Shown here one piece after another: positions 1 through 7,933 of a DNA stretch of 64,000 nucleotides. Source of the DNA: Desulfosporosinus sp. GTDB lineage: Bacteria > Bacillota > Desulfitobacteriia > Desulfitobacteriales > Desulfitobacteriaceae. Positions within the stretch are counted from its first letter, which is position 1. Each line of letters opens with the position of its first letter. The notes beneath the pieces were generated by a model. That model worked only from the letters and a program-made list of their open reading frames with translations. It was not told the origin of the DNA and made no database searches. Location: positions 281,977 through 345,976 of the forward strand of contig DOPM01000020.1 in assembly GCA_003513495.1 (NCBI GenBank), in the 5' to 3' direction. The position numbers and the translations under genes are program-made.

Positions 1-169
1 CCTTAAAGCTCCAAGAAATTGTTAAGGCTTATCAATAAGAAACTTATTTATTACTTCTATAATGAATGAACAATCAGTCAAGAGTTGGCCTGCAAATCTT
101 TCATTATTTCAGATTTCAGCACTATAGAGTAGGTTAACGAAATAAACGTCTGACTAAAAAACTACTCAT
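1..169. other. intergenic, nothing recognised
   Basis: AT-rich sequence upstream of the rnpB terminator. I see no convincing ORF, RNA or repeat. Confidence 0.4.
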
Positions 170-219
170 AAAAAACTGAAGGGAAACCGCTGATGCCTAA
201 TTGGCACCATCAGTTTCCC
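170..219 (-). terminator. rnpB terminator
   Basis: Read on the minus strand, GGGAAACYGATG pairs with CATCRGNGGTTTCCC and is followed by TTCAGTTTTTT. It lies just beyond the 3' end of the RNase P RNA. Confidence 0.75.
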
Positions 220-229
220 ATGATGTTTT

Positions 230-662
230 GCGAAGTCAACCTATAAGCCGAGTTCTGTACCTCCGTATGGAGGTGATGATCATCTATCTCGAACCGCCGT
301 TACCGACGGCCTCTAGCGACCTTACCCGGGAACAAAAACGGGCCGTTCATAGTTCCCCTATTCAGTCTTGCTCCAGGTGGGGTTTACATGGCCAGCCAGT
401 CACCTGACTGCCGGTGAGCTCTTACCTCGCCTTTCCACCCTTACCTACTCGGAAGTCAGTCGTCAGAATCCAGAAGCCGGATTAGAACTAACCTGCTCTG
501 ACCTCTGATAACTGACCTCCGCTATCGGCGGTATATCTCTGTTGCACTTTCCTTGGGGTTTCCCCCACTGGGCGTTACCCAGCACCTTGCCCTATGGAGC
601 TCGGACTTTCCTCAGAGGCGACCTTTCGGTCCATGCCCCCGCGATCATCTGGTTGGCTTCGC
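230..662 (-). ncRNA. rnpB: RNase P RNA, bacterial class A
   Basis: This is the catalytic RNA of ribonuclease P, which removes 5' leaders from pre-tRNAs. On the minus strand the hallmark blocks are visible: a GAGGAAAGTCC core near 605-617, a GGTAACGCCC block, GGAAAGTGCAACAGAGA near 536-553, and a 3' end containing AAGCCGAGTTCTGT. The ends were set by the P1 helix: GCGAAG-N-CAACC at the 5' end pairs with GGTTG-N-CTTCGC at the 3' end. The length of about 433 nt suits class A, normal for Clostridia and unlike the class B RNA of Bacillus. Confidence 0.95.
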
Positions 663-711
663 TTAGTTATCTTACTAAAAAAACAAGCGTTGGTCAAATG
701 GATGTTACTGG

Positions 712-867
712 TTAATTGACTTTTGGTTTTTCTTTTGCCATTTCTTCTATTTCATCATCAATATCCATTAGCTCAGTTAGCCATTTCGCACGATTCGCAT
801 TATCCGCCAGAATGTTAGCTAACACCTTTTCACGTTGTTGTCGTAGAATTTCAGTTCTGCTCATCAT
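712..867 (-). CDS. small charged protein of unknown function (51 aa)
   Basis: A short reading frame on the minus strand beginning MMSRTEILRQQREKV and ending EEMAKEKPKVN. It is preceded by AAAGGAG at suitable spacing (about 9 nt). The protein is highly charged, predicted helical, with an acidic IDDEIEE stretch and no membrane segment. It lies alone between nif3 and rnpB with an AT-rich upstream region. I do not recognise a family. The good ribosome binding site and protein-like composition support a real gene, but nothing more can be said about function. Confidence 0.6.
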   Translation of the reverse strand: MMSRTEILRQQREKVLANILADNANRAKWLTELMDIDDEIEEMAKEKPKVN

Positions 868-1059
868 TTTGCATTTCTCCTTTCAAATCCGGTTGTATCG
901 AAGCGATAGTAATCCTTCTTAATAGACCTTGAGTATTTCCTTGAAAGAACTCTATTATCTGATTATTCCTTACAACCATATAGTAATATATTTCACAATT
1001 GATGTCAAGTGGTAATAATATCTTTCACAAATAAAATCCACGTTTTTTATTTTCATAAT

Positions 1060-1104
1060 TAAGATCCCCTATGGAGACACTCTTTATCTCATAGGGGATC
1101 TTAT
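1060..1104 (-). terminator. hairpin downstream of nif3
   Basis: AAGATCCCCTAT pairs with ATAGGGGATCTT across a loop of about 19 nt. It sits a few bases after the nif3 stop. The T-run is poor on the minus strand, so termination efficiency is uncertain. Confidence 0.6.
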
Positions 1105-1105
1105 T

Positions 1106-1945
1106 CTATAGCCAAGGTGAACGATTAACTGAACTTACTCGTATTTCAATTCCTTGAAGGGCTTTCTCCTCCGTCAGGTAGTCGTAGGTTGCTTTAAGCA
1201 TAGGGGCCTCAGTCAAAAAATGCCCCAGATCCCCAACAGCCATGCCTCCTTCTAAGGCATCGAGGACTGCATGATGGTCAACGTCCCCTGTAATGAGAAG
1301 ATCAGCACCCTTAAACAATGCTTTAGGTACGAACCGCGCACCACTCCCATTGACTATCGCTACTTTTTTTACTTCTTTCTCTAACGAACCAGCTAAACGA
1401 ACCCCGGTTAGCTCATAGGGTTGTGAATAAACTCCTGATTGCTTTAACTTGTCTAAAAAGCTCTTCCATAAAGTCCCTAAGGGTTGCGGACGGGTCAGAT
1501 ATCCGCTTACTCCATACCCACGTTCCTCACTATCTCGGCTGGGATTGATATCATACACACGCTCCAAAGGTTCCATCTTTTCCAGCCCGATTAATTCTCC
1601 TAGGACTCGGCTTGAGGAAACTATAGACTGATCCAGGTTCGTGTGAGCAGCATAATACCCGATCTCATGTTGCAAAAGACGCAAGGGGACTTGGGCGGCG
1701 GCGTTATCCGTTCTTAGGTTCTTCAAAGGACGAAAAATAATTGGGTGATGTGCCACGATGAGTTGGGCGCCAAACTCTTTCGCTTCTTCCACCACTTCCA
1801 TGGTTCCGTCCAGGGTAATTAGGATGCGCTCAATTGTTTGGGAACCACTTCCAACGAGTAGTCCCACATTATCCCATTCTTCAGCCCAGGATTTTGGAGC
1901 GATCTTTTCAATTAACTGGGCAACTAGTCCAACGCTTACTGCCAT
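1106..1945 (-). CDS. Nif3-like dinuclear metal centre protein
   Basis: A Nif3/YqfO family protein of 279 aa (annotated in databases as GTP cyclohydrolase I type 2-like). The metal-binding histidines appear in AHHPIIF near residue 66 and GDVDHHAVLDALE near 220; GLLVGS near residue 29 and NGSGARF near 199 are also typical. It is the short form without the PII-like insertion found in the roughly 370-residue Bacillus YqfO. The start overlaps the end of trmK by 10 bp, so the two are translationally coupled, as is usual in Firmicutes. The true biochemical role of the family is unsettled. Confidence 0.9.
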   Translation of the reverse strand: MAVSVGLVAQLIEKIAPKSWAEEWDNVGLLVGSGSQTIERILITLDGTMEVVEEAKEFGAQLIVAHHPIIFRPLKNLRTDNAAAQVPLRLLQHEIGYYAAHTNLDQSIVSSSRVLGELIGLEKMEPLERVYDINPSRDSEERGYGVSGYLTRPQPLGTLWKSFLDKLKQSGVYSQPYELTGVRLAGSLEKEVKKVAIVNGSGARFVPKALFKGADLLITGDVDHHAVLDALEGGMAVGDLGHFLTEAPMLKATYDYLTEEKALQGIEIRVSSVNRSPWL

Positions 1946-2733
1946 TGACGCATTCCCTCCACTAAAACTAAAGTCAGTGAGACTTCTCTTATCTTAGTCG
2001 CGATCTCAGTGCTTTTCGATTTCTTCATTTGCTGTATCTGCCTTAATAACCTGCCCCGATATTCGTCAAACTGCTCGTTCAAGAGATTGGGGCGTTCTTC
2101 CAAGATTAGCGGCCCAAAATGCCAAACAAGCTTATGTACCAAGTTTTGATAGTCCGATTCCGGCAGCTGCTCTTCCTCAAGAACAGGACGCAATCGCTGA
2201 GACCAAGACTGTTCCATCTTAAGCAATTCGTTCATCTTCCATCCTTCGACCTTTGAAAAAGCCATGACGATATAAATTCGTTCCTCTTCTTCCACCAACC
2301 GCTCAGTCTTCAGAAGCCAGCCTTCCTTCAGCAGGGTCAATCGAAGAGCTCCTTCTGCTCCCTGTGGTTGAACAATCAGATCAGAGATACCCCTCAAAAT
2401 GTCCGGTCGCGCCGAAAAAATCTCCAGCATAGTTCGTCCACCCATTCCCGCAAGAGTTAGGACATTCACTTCCCCCACCTCAAGGGGCATTAACCCATCC
2501 CCAAATCTTACATCAATAACGGCTTCTAAGCTACGACCTTTAACCGCAGCCAAGGCCGACTGATAAGGCCCTTCATGGACATCAACAGCGACTGCTTTGG
2601 CTATTTGCTGTGCTTCATAGAGAGATATAGGCAAATAAGCATGATCTGTCCCTATATCTCCGAGATTAGCACCCTCTGGAACAAACGATGCGACAGTTTG
2701 AAGCCTCGGGCCTAAAATTACTGATACTGCCAT
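1936..2733 (-). CDS. trmK: tRNA (adenine(22)-N1)-methyltransferase
   Basis: A 265-aa SAM-dependent methyltransferase that makes m1A at position 22 of certain tRNAs. The SAM-binding loop is GANLGDIGTDHAYLPI near residue 21. A second motif, AGMGGRTMLEIF, is near 96, followed by VQPQGAEGALR, all typical of TrmK (YqfN). The C-terminal part is a helical arm with many charged residues. It overlaps nif3. In most Firmicutes this pair directly follows dnaG-rpoD; here about 16 kb of other genes separates them. Confidence 0.9.
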   Translation of the reverse strand: MAVSVILGPRLQTVASFVPEGANLGDIGTDHAYLPISLYEAQQIAKAVAVDVHEGPYQSALAAVKGRSLEAVIDVRFGDGLMPLEVGEVNVLTLAGMGGRTMLEIFSARPDILRGISDLIVQPQGAEGALRLTLLKEGWLLKTERLVEEEERIYIVMAFSKVEGWKMNELLKMEQSWSQRLRPVLEEEQLPESDYQNLVHKLVWHFGPLILEERPNLLNEQFDEYRGRLLRQIQQMKKSKSTEIATKIREVSLTLVLVEGMRQWQ

Positions 2734-2849
2734 AGTTTCACCTCAAAACGGAACATTCCTAATTAGTTAATTTCATTTATCCATTATAAACTATCATGTA
2801 AATTTATTATACCCAAAAAGAAAACTCCTGAACTCACTTTGACTTAAAG

Positions 2850-2883
2850 AAAAGGTGGATAGATTTAACCTACCCACCTTTTC
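2850..2883 (-). terminator. terminator of the ThDP-enzyme gene
   Basis: On the minus strand AAAAGGTGG-N-TAG pairs with CTA-N-CCACCTTTT across a 7-nt loop, followed by CTTTAAG. It is located about 70 bp after the stop codon at 2950. Confidence 0.7.
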
Positions 2884-2949
2884 TTGGAACTATCTTTAAT
2901 ATTTCATTTAAGACCTTTCTAAGGACCATTCTCTATACTGCACCATAAA

Positions 2950-4608
2950 TTAGGATACTTCCCTAACACTGTTCATCGTTCCAGGGAAACCGGCCGAAGA
3001 TTGTGCGCCTGGATCGACTAGGATCTCGATTAGGTAAGGACGGTAGGCACTAAATGCTCGTGCTAAGGCATCCGTGATCTGCTTAGGCTTTTCAACTAAT
3101 TCAGCCTCAACACCCATTCCTTTGGCAACAGCGGCAAGACCTAGCCCCCTTTGAAAAACAACGACAACCACCGGGATATTGTGCTTTGCAGCCGTGGCAA
3201 GCTCTTGAAGGCACACACTCAAACTCGCATCCCCGACGACATTTACAACTTGACGTTCTGGATAAGCAAGCTGAGCGCCCATTGCCGCGCCAAGGCCCCA
3301 CCCTGGAGCAGCAGCTCGATCTGTAATTAAAAATGTTCGAGGTTCATAAGCCTCATGTAATTGATTGGCCCAGATTTGGCTTAATCCGTGATCTAAGGTC
3401 ACGATAGCATCCGGTCGGAGCCCCTTGCGAACCTCGACAATCGCCTGCTCTGGTTTGAGAGGACCACACCCCAAATCCCTCAGACGGTCTATTCTGGTTC
3501 GTTCGATTTGAAGTAATTCAATTCTTTCTAGAGCCTCTCTACTAGGTTCATATTGACGGTCGCGAATAAATCTACTAAGCTTGCGAAGGAAATTCTTGAT
3601 ATCTGAAGTGATTATTAATTCCGTTGAGTTCTGGTCCGTGACTTCTTTTTGATCCGCTCTGATATGAATGATCTTACATCCTTCTTTTAAGCTATTGATT
3701 TTTTCCGCACTCCAACTATTAATCCCCCCATCTAAATTCAAAACAAGATCTGCTCCTAGAAGGGTTTTTTCTCCAAGGGGTGTTTGGCACATAGTCCCTG
3801 CCATTCCTGCATATAGAGGATGATAATTCGGAAAACAATCTTTGCCCATGAGAGAAGACACTACAGGAATCTGAAGTAATTGAGCCAGGTCAATAAGGTC
3901 TTCACCGGAACTCCCAAGAGCAACTCCTCCACCAACCATAAGAACAGGGTTTTGTGCTTCTTCAATCAACGTATACACTTGTTCTAGCTGGCTGTCTGTG
4001 ACTTGCATTGCTCTAACAGGCTCTGCATTTTCCTTCATCAAGTAATTCTCAAGGTTAATTTTCAAAAATTCCTTTTGTACCTTCAAAGGGAGATTAACTA
4101 AGACCGGGCCTTTCCTGCCCTGATTAGCTGCTGTCCAAGCCTCACTCATTACCTTGGGTAAATCAGATGCCTTTGTAACAAGGTAAGCAGCTTTAGTTAC
4201 TGATTGAGCCCTTTCGACAATTCCTCCGTCTTGGACTTCTTGAAGATCTATAAAGGCAATTAGAGGAACTGAATCCTCATTAGCACTATAAAAGCCAGTC
4301 AGCAAATTAGTTGCACCTGAACCAGATGCGATGGTGCAAATCCCAATTTTTTCGGTAGATCTGGCATAGCCATCCGCCATAAATATTGCAGTCTGCTCAT
4401 TACGAACATTAATTATGCGCATGTATTCCCCTTCGAGGACTGCCTCATACAAGGGAAGATTCGTTGCTCCTGGAAGACCGTAGACTTGGGCTACTCCCTT
4501 ATGTTCTAAAAATTTCACTAGGAACTGTGCCCCTGTGATTTCGACTTCTTTTACAAGCTCATCTGCAAAATAATGTTTTACTTTTTCTCCGGTTCCCCAA
4601 ATCGTCAT
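2950..4608 (-). CDS. acetolactate synthase-like thiamine diphosphate enzyme, atypical cofactor site
   Basis: A 552-aa protein with the three-domain layout of acetohydroxyacid synthase, glyoxylate carboligase and relatives. The catalytic cofactor-activating glutamate is present in NVRNEQTAIFMADGYAR (E71). The C-terminal ThDP-binding motif is unusual: GDA replaces GDG (D460), and the position 27 residues later, normally the Mg-binding Asn of the LNN motif, reads VFQRG with Arg near 487. I start at 4608 because AAAGGGGGAGACAG lies 7 nt upstream; the ATG at 4647 lacks such a site. It is monocistronic, with matched palindromes upstream that suggest a dedicated repressor. The substrate is unknown. 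Gcl is unlikely because Gcl lacks the catalytic Glu. Confidence 0.75.
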   Translation of the reverse strand: MTIWGTGEKVKHYFADELVKEVEITGAQFLVKFLEHKGVAQVYGLPGATNLPLYEAVLEGEYMRIINVRNEQTAIFMADGYARSTEKIGICTIASGSGATNLLTGFYSANEDSVPLIAFIDLQEVQDGGIVERAQSVTKAAYLVTKASDLPKVMSEAWTAANQGRKGPVLVNLPLKVQKEFLKINLENYLMKENAEPVRAMQVTDSQLEQVYTLIEEAQNPVLMVGGGVALGSSGEDLIDLAQLLQIPVVSSLMGKDCFPNYHPLYAGMAGTMCQTPLGEKTLLGADLVLNLDGGINSWSAEKINSLKEGCKIIHIRADQKEVTDQNSTELIITSDIKNFLRKLSRFIRDRQYEPSREALERIELLQIERTRIDRLRDLGCGPLKPEQAIVEVRKGLRPDAIVTLDHGLSQIWANQLHEAYEPRTFLITDRAAAPGWGLGAAMGAQLAYPERQVVNVVGDASLSVCLQELATAAKHNIPVVVVVFQRGLGLAAVAKGMGVEAELVEKPKQITDALARAFSAYRPYLIEILVDPGAQSSAGFPGTMNSVREVS

Positions 4609-4692
4609 ATCTGTCTCCCCCTTTAGATGTTTTTTAAGACTAAGCAAATCACTTCTATTGTCAACTTTGTATCAAGTCCCGGTTTCATATAT

Positions 4693-4707
4693 TAAAACAA
4701 CGTTTTA
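4693..4707. promoter_or_regulatory. palindrome TAAAAC-NNN-GTTTTA, distal operator candidate
   Basis: A 15-bp inverted repeat upstream of the ThDP-enzyme gene. Its core matches the core of the larger palindrome at 4854-4880, and both adjoin a TTTCATATATT motif. I infer two binding sites for one dimeric regulator; the regulator is not identified. Confidence 0.5.
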
Positions 4708-4853
4708 CTTAATGCCGATACTACGTTTGCCTCTTTCCAGTATCATAATACATGACAACGGGCTTGCTTAATTCAACCCTAGTTTGTGCATCATTTACCC
4801 ATTGATTATCATTAGAACTTTCGAAGATTGGAATTTCACAAAAGTGTTGTTTC

Positions 4854-4880
4854 AATATATAAAACGGCGTTTCATATATT
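4854..4880. promoter_or_regulatory. 27-bp palindrome, proximal operator candidate
   Basis: An inverted repeat with 12 of 13 paired positions matching around G4867. The outer arms are AATATAT/ATATATT and the inner core is AAAACGGCGTTT. It lies about 250 bp upstream of the ThDP-enzyme start, in the gene-free region 4609-4997. Confidence 0.55.
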
Positions 4881-4997
4881 GGTTAAAAGAAAAAGGCGAT
4901 TCGCCTTAAACTATTTGTTGTAATATTCTATCATGTAATACGATCTATATGCAATACCTTTTATCTCCATAGATAGCTATTGATTATATAGTTTTCC

Positions 4998-5303
4998 TTA
5001 TTCGACCGTCTCTTCTACATAAAACTGGACTTTAACGTCATTCTTAGCTTCAATCACTAAGCATACATCCTCTTCAGTGGGGTTGTAATTTACATTAATA
5101 ACATCGTCTAAGTTGATCCAAAATACTTCGTTTTCTACACTCCATACTGAGACCTTATCGTCAGCTACATCAATATTCCCTACAACCCCAAAATCCAGAG
5201 TACACTCCACAACAGCAAGTATTTCTATACACTTGAGATATTTACCGAACAACTTCTCCCTGAGATACTTTACGAATTCAATTTTTGAAGATAAGGTTAT
5301 CAT
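4998..5303 (-). CDS. hypothetical protein (101 aa)
   Basis: A small acidic, soluble protein with alternating beta-type segments such as VSVWSVENEVFWINLDDV and DVCLVIEAKNDVKVQFYVEE. I recognise no family. A strong AGGGGGG ribosome binding site precedes the ATG at 5303. It stands alone between the ThDP-enzyme promoter and the arsenic genes. Confidence 0.6.
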   Translation of the reverse strand: MITLSSKIEFVKYLREKLFGKYLKCIEILAVVECTLDFGVVGNIDVADDKVSVWSVENEVFWINLDDVINVNYNPTEEDVCLVIEAKNDVKVQFYVEETVE

Positions 5304-5434
5304 GTCACTGCCCCCCTAATAAATAATTATAACACATTATTAGGAGCAAGACATTCCCGTGGCCAACATCAAAAATACATTCTGAACCTTTCTGACATCT
5401 CGCCTGTCTTTTAGAGCGGTAGGGGTCATGCCCC

Positions 5435-5842
5435 CTACCACAAATTGTTTATTCTACTTTTTAGATCGATAACCTTCTGTTCGATTATTTGAGCAGTTTT
5501 AATAAACTCACTCTTTTCCTTACCTGTAGGATCATCCAGTCCCCAATCCTCCCGGTATTTACACGGCAGAAACGGACAATTTACGTTACATCCCATGGTA
5601 ATTACCACATCGACTGGTGGAATGTCGGAAAGTAATTTTGAGGTTTGAGTTTTATTCATATCTACCCCATAGAGTTCATTGATCACTGCAACTGCATCCT
5701 GATTAATCTGTGGCTTGGTTTCAGTCCCTGCTGAATAGGCTTCAAAGTCATCCCCTGCAATGAGTTTTGATATAGCCTCTGCCATCTGTGACCGACAAGA
5801 GTTATGAACGCAAACAAAGGCAACTTTTATTTTATGTGTCAT
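5435..5842 (-). CDS. arsC: thioredoxin-coupled arsenate reductase
   Basis: A 135-aa cytoplasmic enzyme of the low-molecular-weight phosphatase fold that reduces arsenate to arsenite for export. The P-loop CVHNSCRS gives nucleophile C11 and R17 (CX5R). The further cysteines needed for the disulfide relay to thioredoxin are in MGCNVNCPFLPC (C85, C89, C94), and the DDPTGK motif near residue 103 supplies the general acid. It is last in arsR-acr3-arsC, 11 bp after acr3. The stop codon lies within a GGTAGGGG/CCCCTACC hairpin that may end the transcript. Confidence 0.93.
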   Translation of the reverse strand: MTHKIKVAFVCVHNSCRSQMAEAISKLIAGDDFEAYSAGTETKPQINQDAVAVINELYGVDMNKTQTSKLLSDIPPVDVVITMGCNVNCPFLPCKYREDWGLDDPTGKEKSEFIKTAQIIEQKVIDLKSRINNLW

Positions 5843-5853
5843 ATTAAATCTCC

Positions 5854-6939
5854 TTAAAAACCATGCTTTGGCAGACCATTTTTATCAAAATACTTACGTT
5901 TAAAGAAGAGAGCTGAATTTACCAGAGCAATCATAACCGGCACTTCAACTAAAGGACCGATTACAGCAGTGAAAGCCACATCTGATGCAATCCCGAAGAC
6001 TGCAACGGCAACTGCTATGGCAAGTTCAAAATTATTACTTGCAGCTGTGAAAGCAAGGGTTACCGTTTGATCATATCTGAAACCGCCCTTAAAGGACATA
6101 TAAAAGCTAACAAAGAACATAATGGCAAAGTAAATTAACATAGGTATGGCAATTCTAACCACATCTCCAGGATTATTAATAATCTGCTCTCCTTTGGTTA
6201 TAAACATAATAACAATGGTATAAAGCAGTGCTATTAAAGCTAAGGGAGAGATCTTTGGAATAAATACCTTTTCATACCACTCTTTTGTTTTAATTCTTAT
6301 CAAGCTGAATCTTGTAATAAAACCTGCGGCAAAAGGAATACCCAAATAAATAAGGACGCTCTTTGCTACTTCCCACATGGAAATATCCACGACCTGACCT
6401 CCCCAGGAAAGTCCCAGCCACTTAGGTATTAGTGTCACAAAGATATAAATATAGACGGTGTACAAAAGAATTTGGAAGATAGAGTTAAGCGCTACCAGTG
6501 CAGCACAATATTCATTGTCACCTTTAGCCAGGGAATTCCAAACAATAACCATTGCAATACACCTAGCAAGCCCTATGATAATAAGACCAATTGCAAAACC
6601 AGATTTATCTCCGAGGAACAAAATTGCCAGCGCAAACATTAAGATAGGTCCAATAATCCAGTTTTGGATAAGTGAGAAGGAAAATATCTTTTTATTTTGT
6701 GTCACTTTTCCGATCTCTTCATACTTTACCTTGGCAAGAGGTGGATACATCATAATTATAAGACCTACAGCTATCGGCCATGATATTGTTCCGGTGCTGA
6801 ATTCACCCAGTGACTTAGCTAAGTCAGGAAAGAAATACCCACCTAAAACACCGACTGCCATAGCGATAAATATCCAAAGTGTTAGAAATCTGTCTAAAAA
6901 CGATAACCTGGATTTTTCAGCAGTTTCCACTTCAATCAT
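5854..6939 (-). CDS. acr3: arsenite efflux permease Acr3
   Basis: A 361-aa integral membrane protein with about ten hydrophobic segments. It contains GLARCIAMVIVWN, which carries the cysteine conserved in Acr3-type As(III) exporters, and the AASNNFELAIAVAVA motif of the BART superfamily. It expels the arsenite formed by ArsC or by respiration. The strong AGGGAGG site abuts the ATG at 6939. The in-frame GTG at 6930 has about 9-nt spacing and may be the real start, giving 358 aa. It is preceded by arsR (11 bp gap) and followed by arsC. Confidence 0.93.
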   Translation of the reverse strand: MIEVETAEKSRLSFLDRFLTLWIFIAMAVGVLGGYFFPDLAKSLGEFSTGTISWPIAVGLIIMMYPPLAKVKYEEIGKVTQNKKIFSFSLIQNWIIGPILMFALAILFLGDKSGFAIGLIIIGLARCIAMVIVWNSLAKGDNEYCAALVALNSIFQILLYTVYIYIFVTLIPKWLGLSWGGQVVDISMWEVAKSVLIYLGIPFAAGFITRFSLIRIKTKEWYEKVFIPKISPLALIALLYTIVIMFITKGEQIINNPGDVVRIAIPMLIYFAIMFFVSFYMSFKGGFRYDQTVTLAFTAASNNFELAIAVAVAVFGIASDVAFTAVIGPLVEVPVMIALVNSALFFKRKYFDKNGLPKHGF

Positions 6940-6950
6940 CCTCCCTAAAT

Positions 6951-7289
6951 CTATTCACAGTTCATTGTCTTGCGCTTTAACCAATCCTTTAAGTTTTGTA
7001 GGTCGTTCTGATATAGTTCTAGATTCCTCAAGTTGTCATAGACCAAGCTATCTATAAACTTTATACGCTCATCTATCGCCAACGAATAGTAGACCCACTG
7101 GGCATGTTTGCGGTCCTTCACCAATTCGGCATTCTTCAGATAAATTAGGTGCCTTGATGCTTTAGCTTGTGATATTTGTAAGGTTTCCATGATATCGCAA
7201 ACACAGAGTTCTTTTTCGTATAATAGATTTAAAATCCTCAACCGTGTTTCATCGGATAGAGCCTTCAGTGCATCTAACAGGTTCTCCAT
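6951..7289 (-). CDS. arsR: ArsR-family arsenite-responsive repressor
   Basis: A 112-aa winged-helix metalloregulator. The As(III)/Sb(III) site ELCVCDI (C-V-C, near residue 28) is followed by the recognition helix in SQAKASRHLIYLKNAELV. It is first gene of arsR-acr3-arsC. A TCGCTTAAGCGA palindrome lies about 40 bp upstream, just downstream of a TATAAT box, so autorepression with release by arsenite is the expected control. Confidence 0.92.
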   Translation of the reverse strand: MENLLDALKALSDETRLRILNLLYEKELCVCDIMETLQISQAKASRHLIYLKNAELVKDRKHAQWVYYSLAIDERIKFIDSLVYDNLRNLELYQNDLQNLKDWLKRKTMNCE

Positions 7290-7323
7290 TAATTCACCTC
7301 TTTTCTAATCTATATTCTTATAT

Positions 7324-7351
7324 TCGCTTAAGCGATTATGTGAGTATTATA
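7324..7351 (-). promoter_or_regulatory. ars promoter and ArsR operator candidate
   Basis: The perfect 12-bp palindrome TCGCTTAAGCGA (7324-7335) lies next to a TATAAT -10 element read on the minus strand (7346-7351). The palindrome falls around the likely transcription start of arsR. Confidence 0.6.
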
Positions 7352-7439
7352 CACCATAATGTATTAAAAGAGAATATTATTTAGGCTAGTATAAAAAAAC
7401 ACTACACGTCTTTTTACTATACATGTCTTTGCTATGAAA

Positions 7440-7510
7440 GAAACTCAAGGGCTATGTCATCCTGAACGAGTGAAGTATCTGATGCTGCTCATGCAGCATG
7501 AAAGTCTGAT
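7440..7510. repeat. short dispersed-type repeat sequence
   Basis: The stretch contains TGTCATCCTGAACGAGTGAA followed by GTATCTGATGCTGC, which resembles common GTCATCCTGAGCG intergenic repeats of bacterial genomes. It lies in the gap between arsR and the CxxC protein. No second copy was noticed in this window, so this is a tentative call. Confidence 0.3.
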
Positions 7511-7515
7511 AGGTT

Positions 7516-7546
7516 AAAAAAGAAGCCTTTTTCGAAGGCTTCTTTA
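7516..7546 (-). terminator. terminator of the DUF318/CxxC operon
   Basis: On the minus strand AAAGAAGCCTT pairs with AAGGCTTCTTT across a short GAAAA-type loop, followed by a TTTTTT run. It is about 50 bp after the stop at 7597. Confidence 0.85.
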
Positions 7547-7596
7547 TCAGCAATATTCTAACGGTATTTACCAGTTCGAGGGGAATCTCCTCCATC

Positions 7597-7836
7597 TTAC
7601 TTATAAGTTTCAAGAATCTTAGCTATATCCTTCGGCTTCAAAACCTTACCAACAGAAACAACTTTCTCATCAATGACTAAGGCCGGGGTCGACATTACCC
7701 CATAGGCCATAACCTCCTGAAGATCGTCGACTTTAATAATTTCCGCTTGTATGCCCGTCTCTTTTAATGTTTTCTCGGTATTTGCTTTCAAGGTCTCACA
7801 GTTTTTACATCCAGAACCTAAAATTTTGATGATCAT
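7597..7836 (-). CDS. small thioredoxin-fold redox protein (CKNC)
   Basis: A 79-aa single-domain thioredoxin-like protein of the redox-active disulfide protein 2 type. The active site is GSGCKNCETLK (C10, C13) and the cis-proline is in STPALVIDEKVVSVGK. Such proteins commonly accompany DUF318 permeases and ArsR regulators, as here. The role may be thiol handling of As(III) or of the permease cysteines; this is inference from neighbourhood only. Confidence 0.85.
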   Translation of the reverse strand: MIIKILGSGCKNCETLKANTEKTLKETGIQAEIIKVDDLQEVMAYGVMSTPALVIDEKVVSVGKVLKPKDIAKILETYK

Positions 7837-7933
7837 AATAATCCACTCCCTAATAATTTTTTATAATCCCAAACAAAACCTATAACAGGCACTTAACACA
7901 AGTAGTGTTTCCACTAGTCTAAAAGATGTTCCG

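Noticed and set aside
201..407. ORF of 68 codons on the plus strand
   Set aside because: It lies inside the RNase P RNA gene on the opposite strand.
716..922. Plus-strand ORF of 68 codons
   Set aside because: It is antisense to the better-supported small gene at 712-867, and its Ser/Ile-rich product looks like a shadow frame.
2950..4608. ThDP enzyme as glyoxylate carboligase
   Set aside because: The cofactor-activating Glu is present, whereas glyoxylate carboligase has Val there.
6458..7057. 199-codon ORF antisense to acr3 and arsR
   Set aside because: It runs across two well-supported genes on the other strand and has no ribosome site or recognisable motif.
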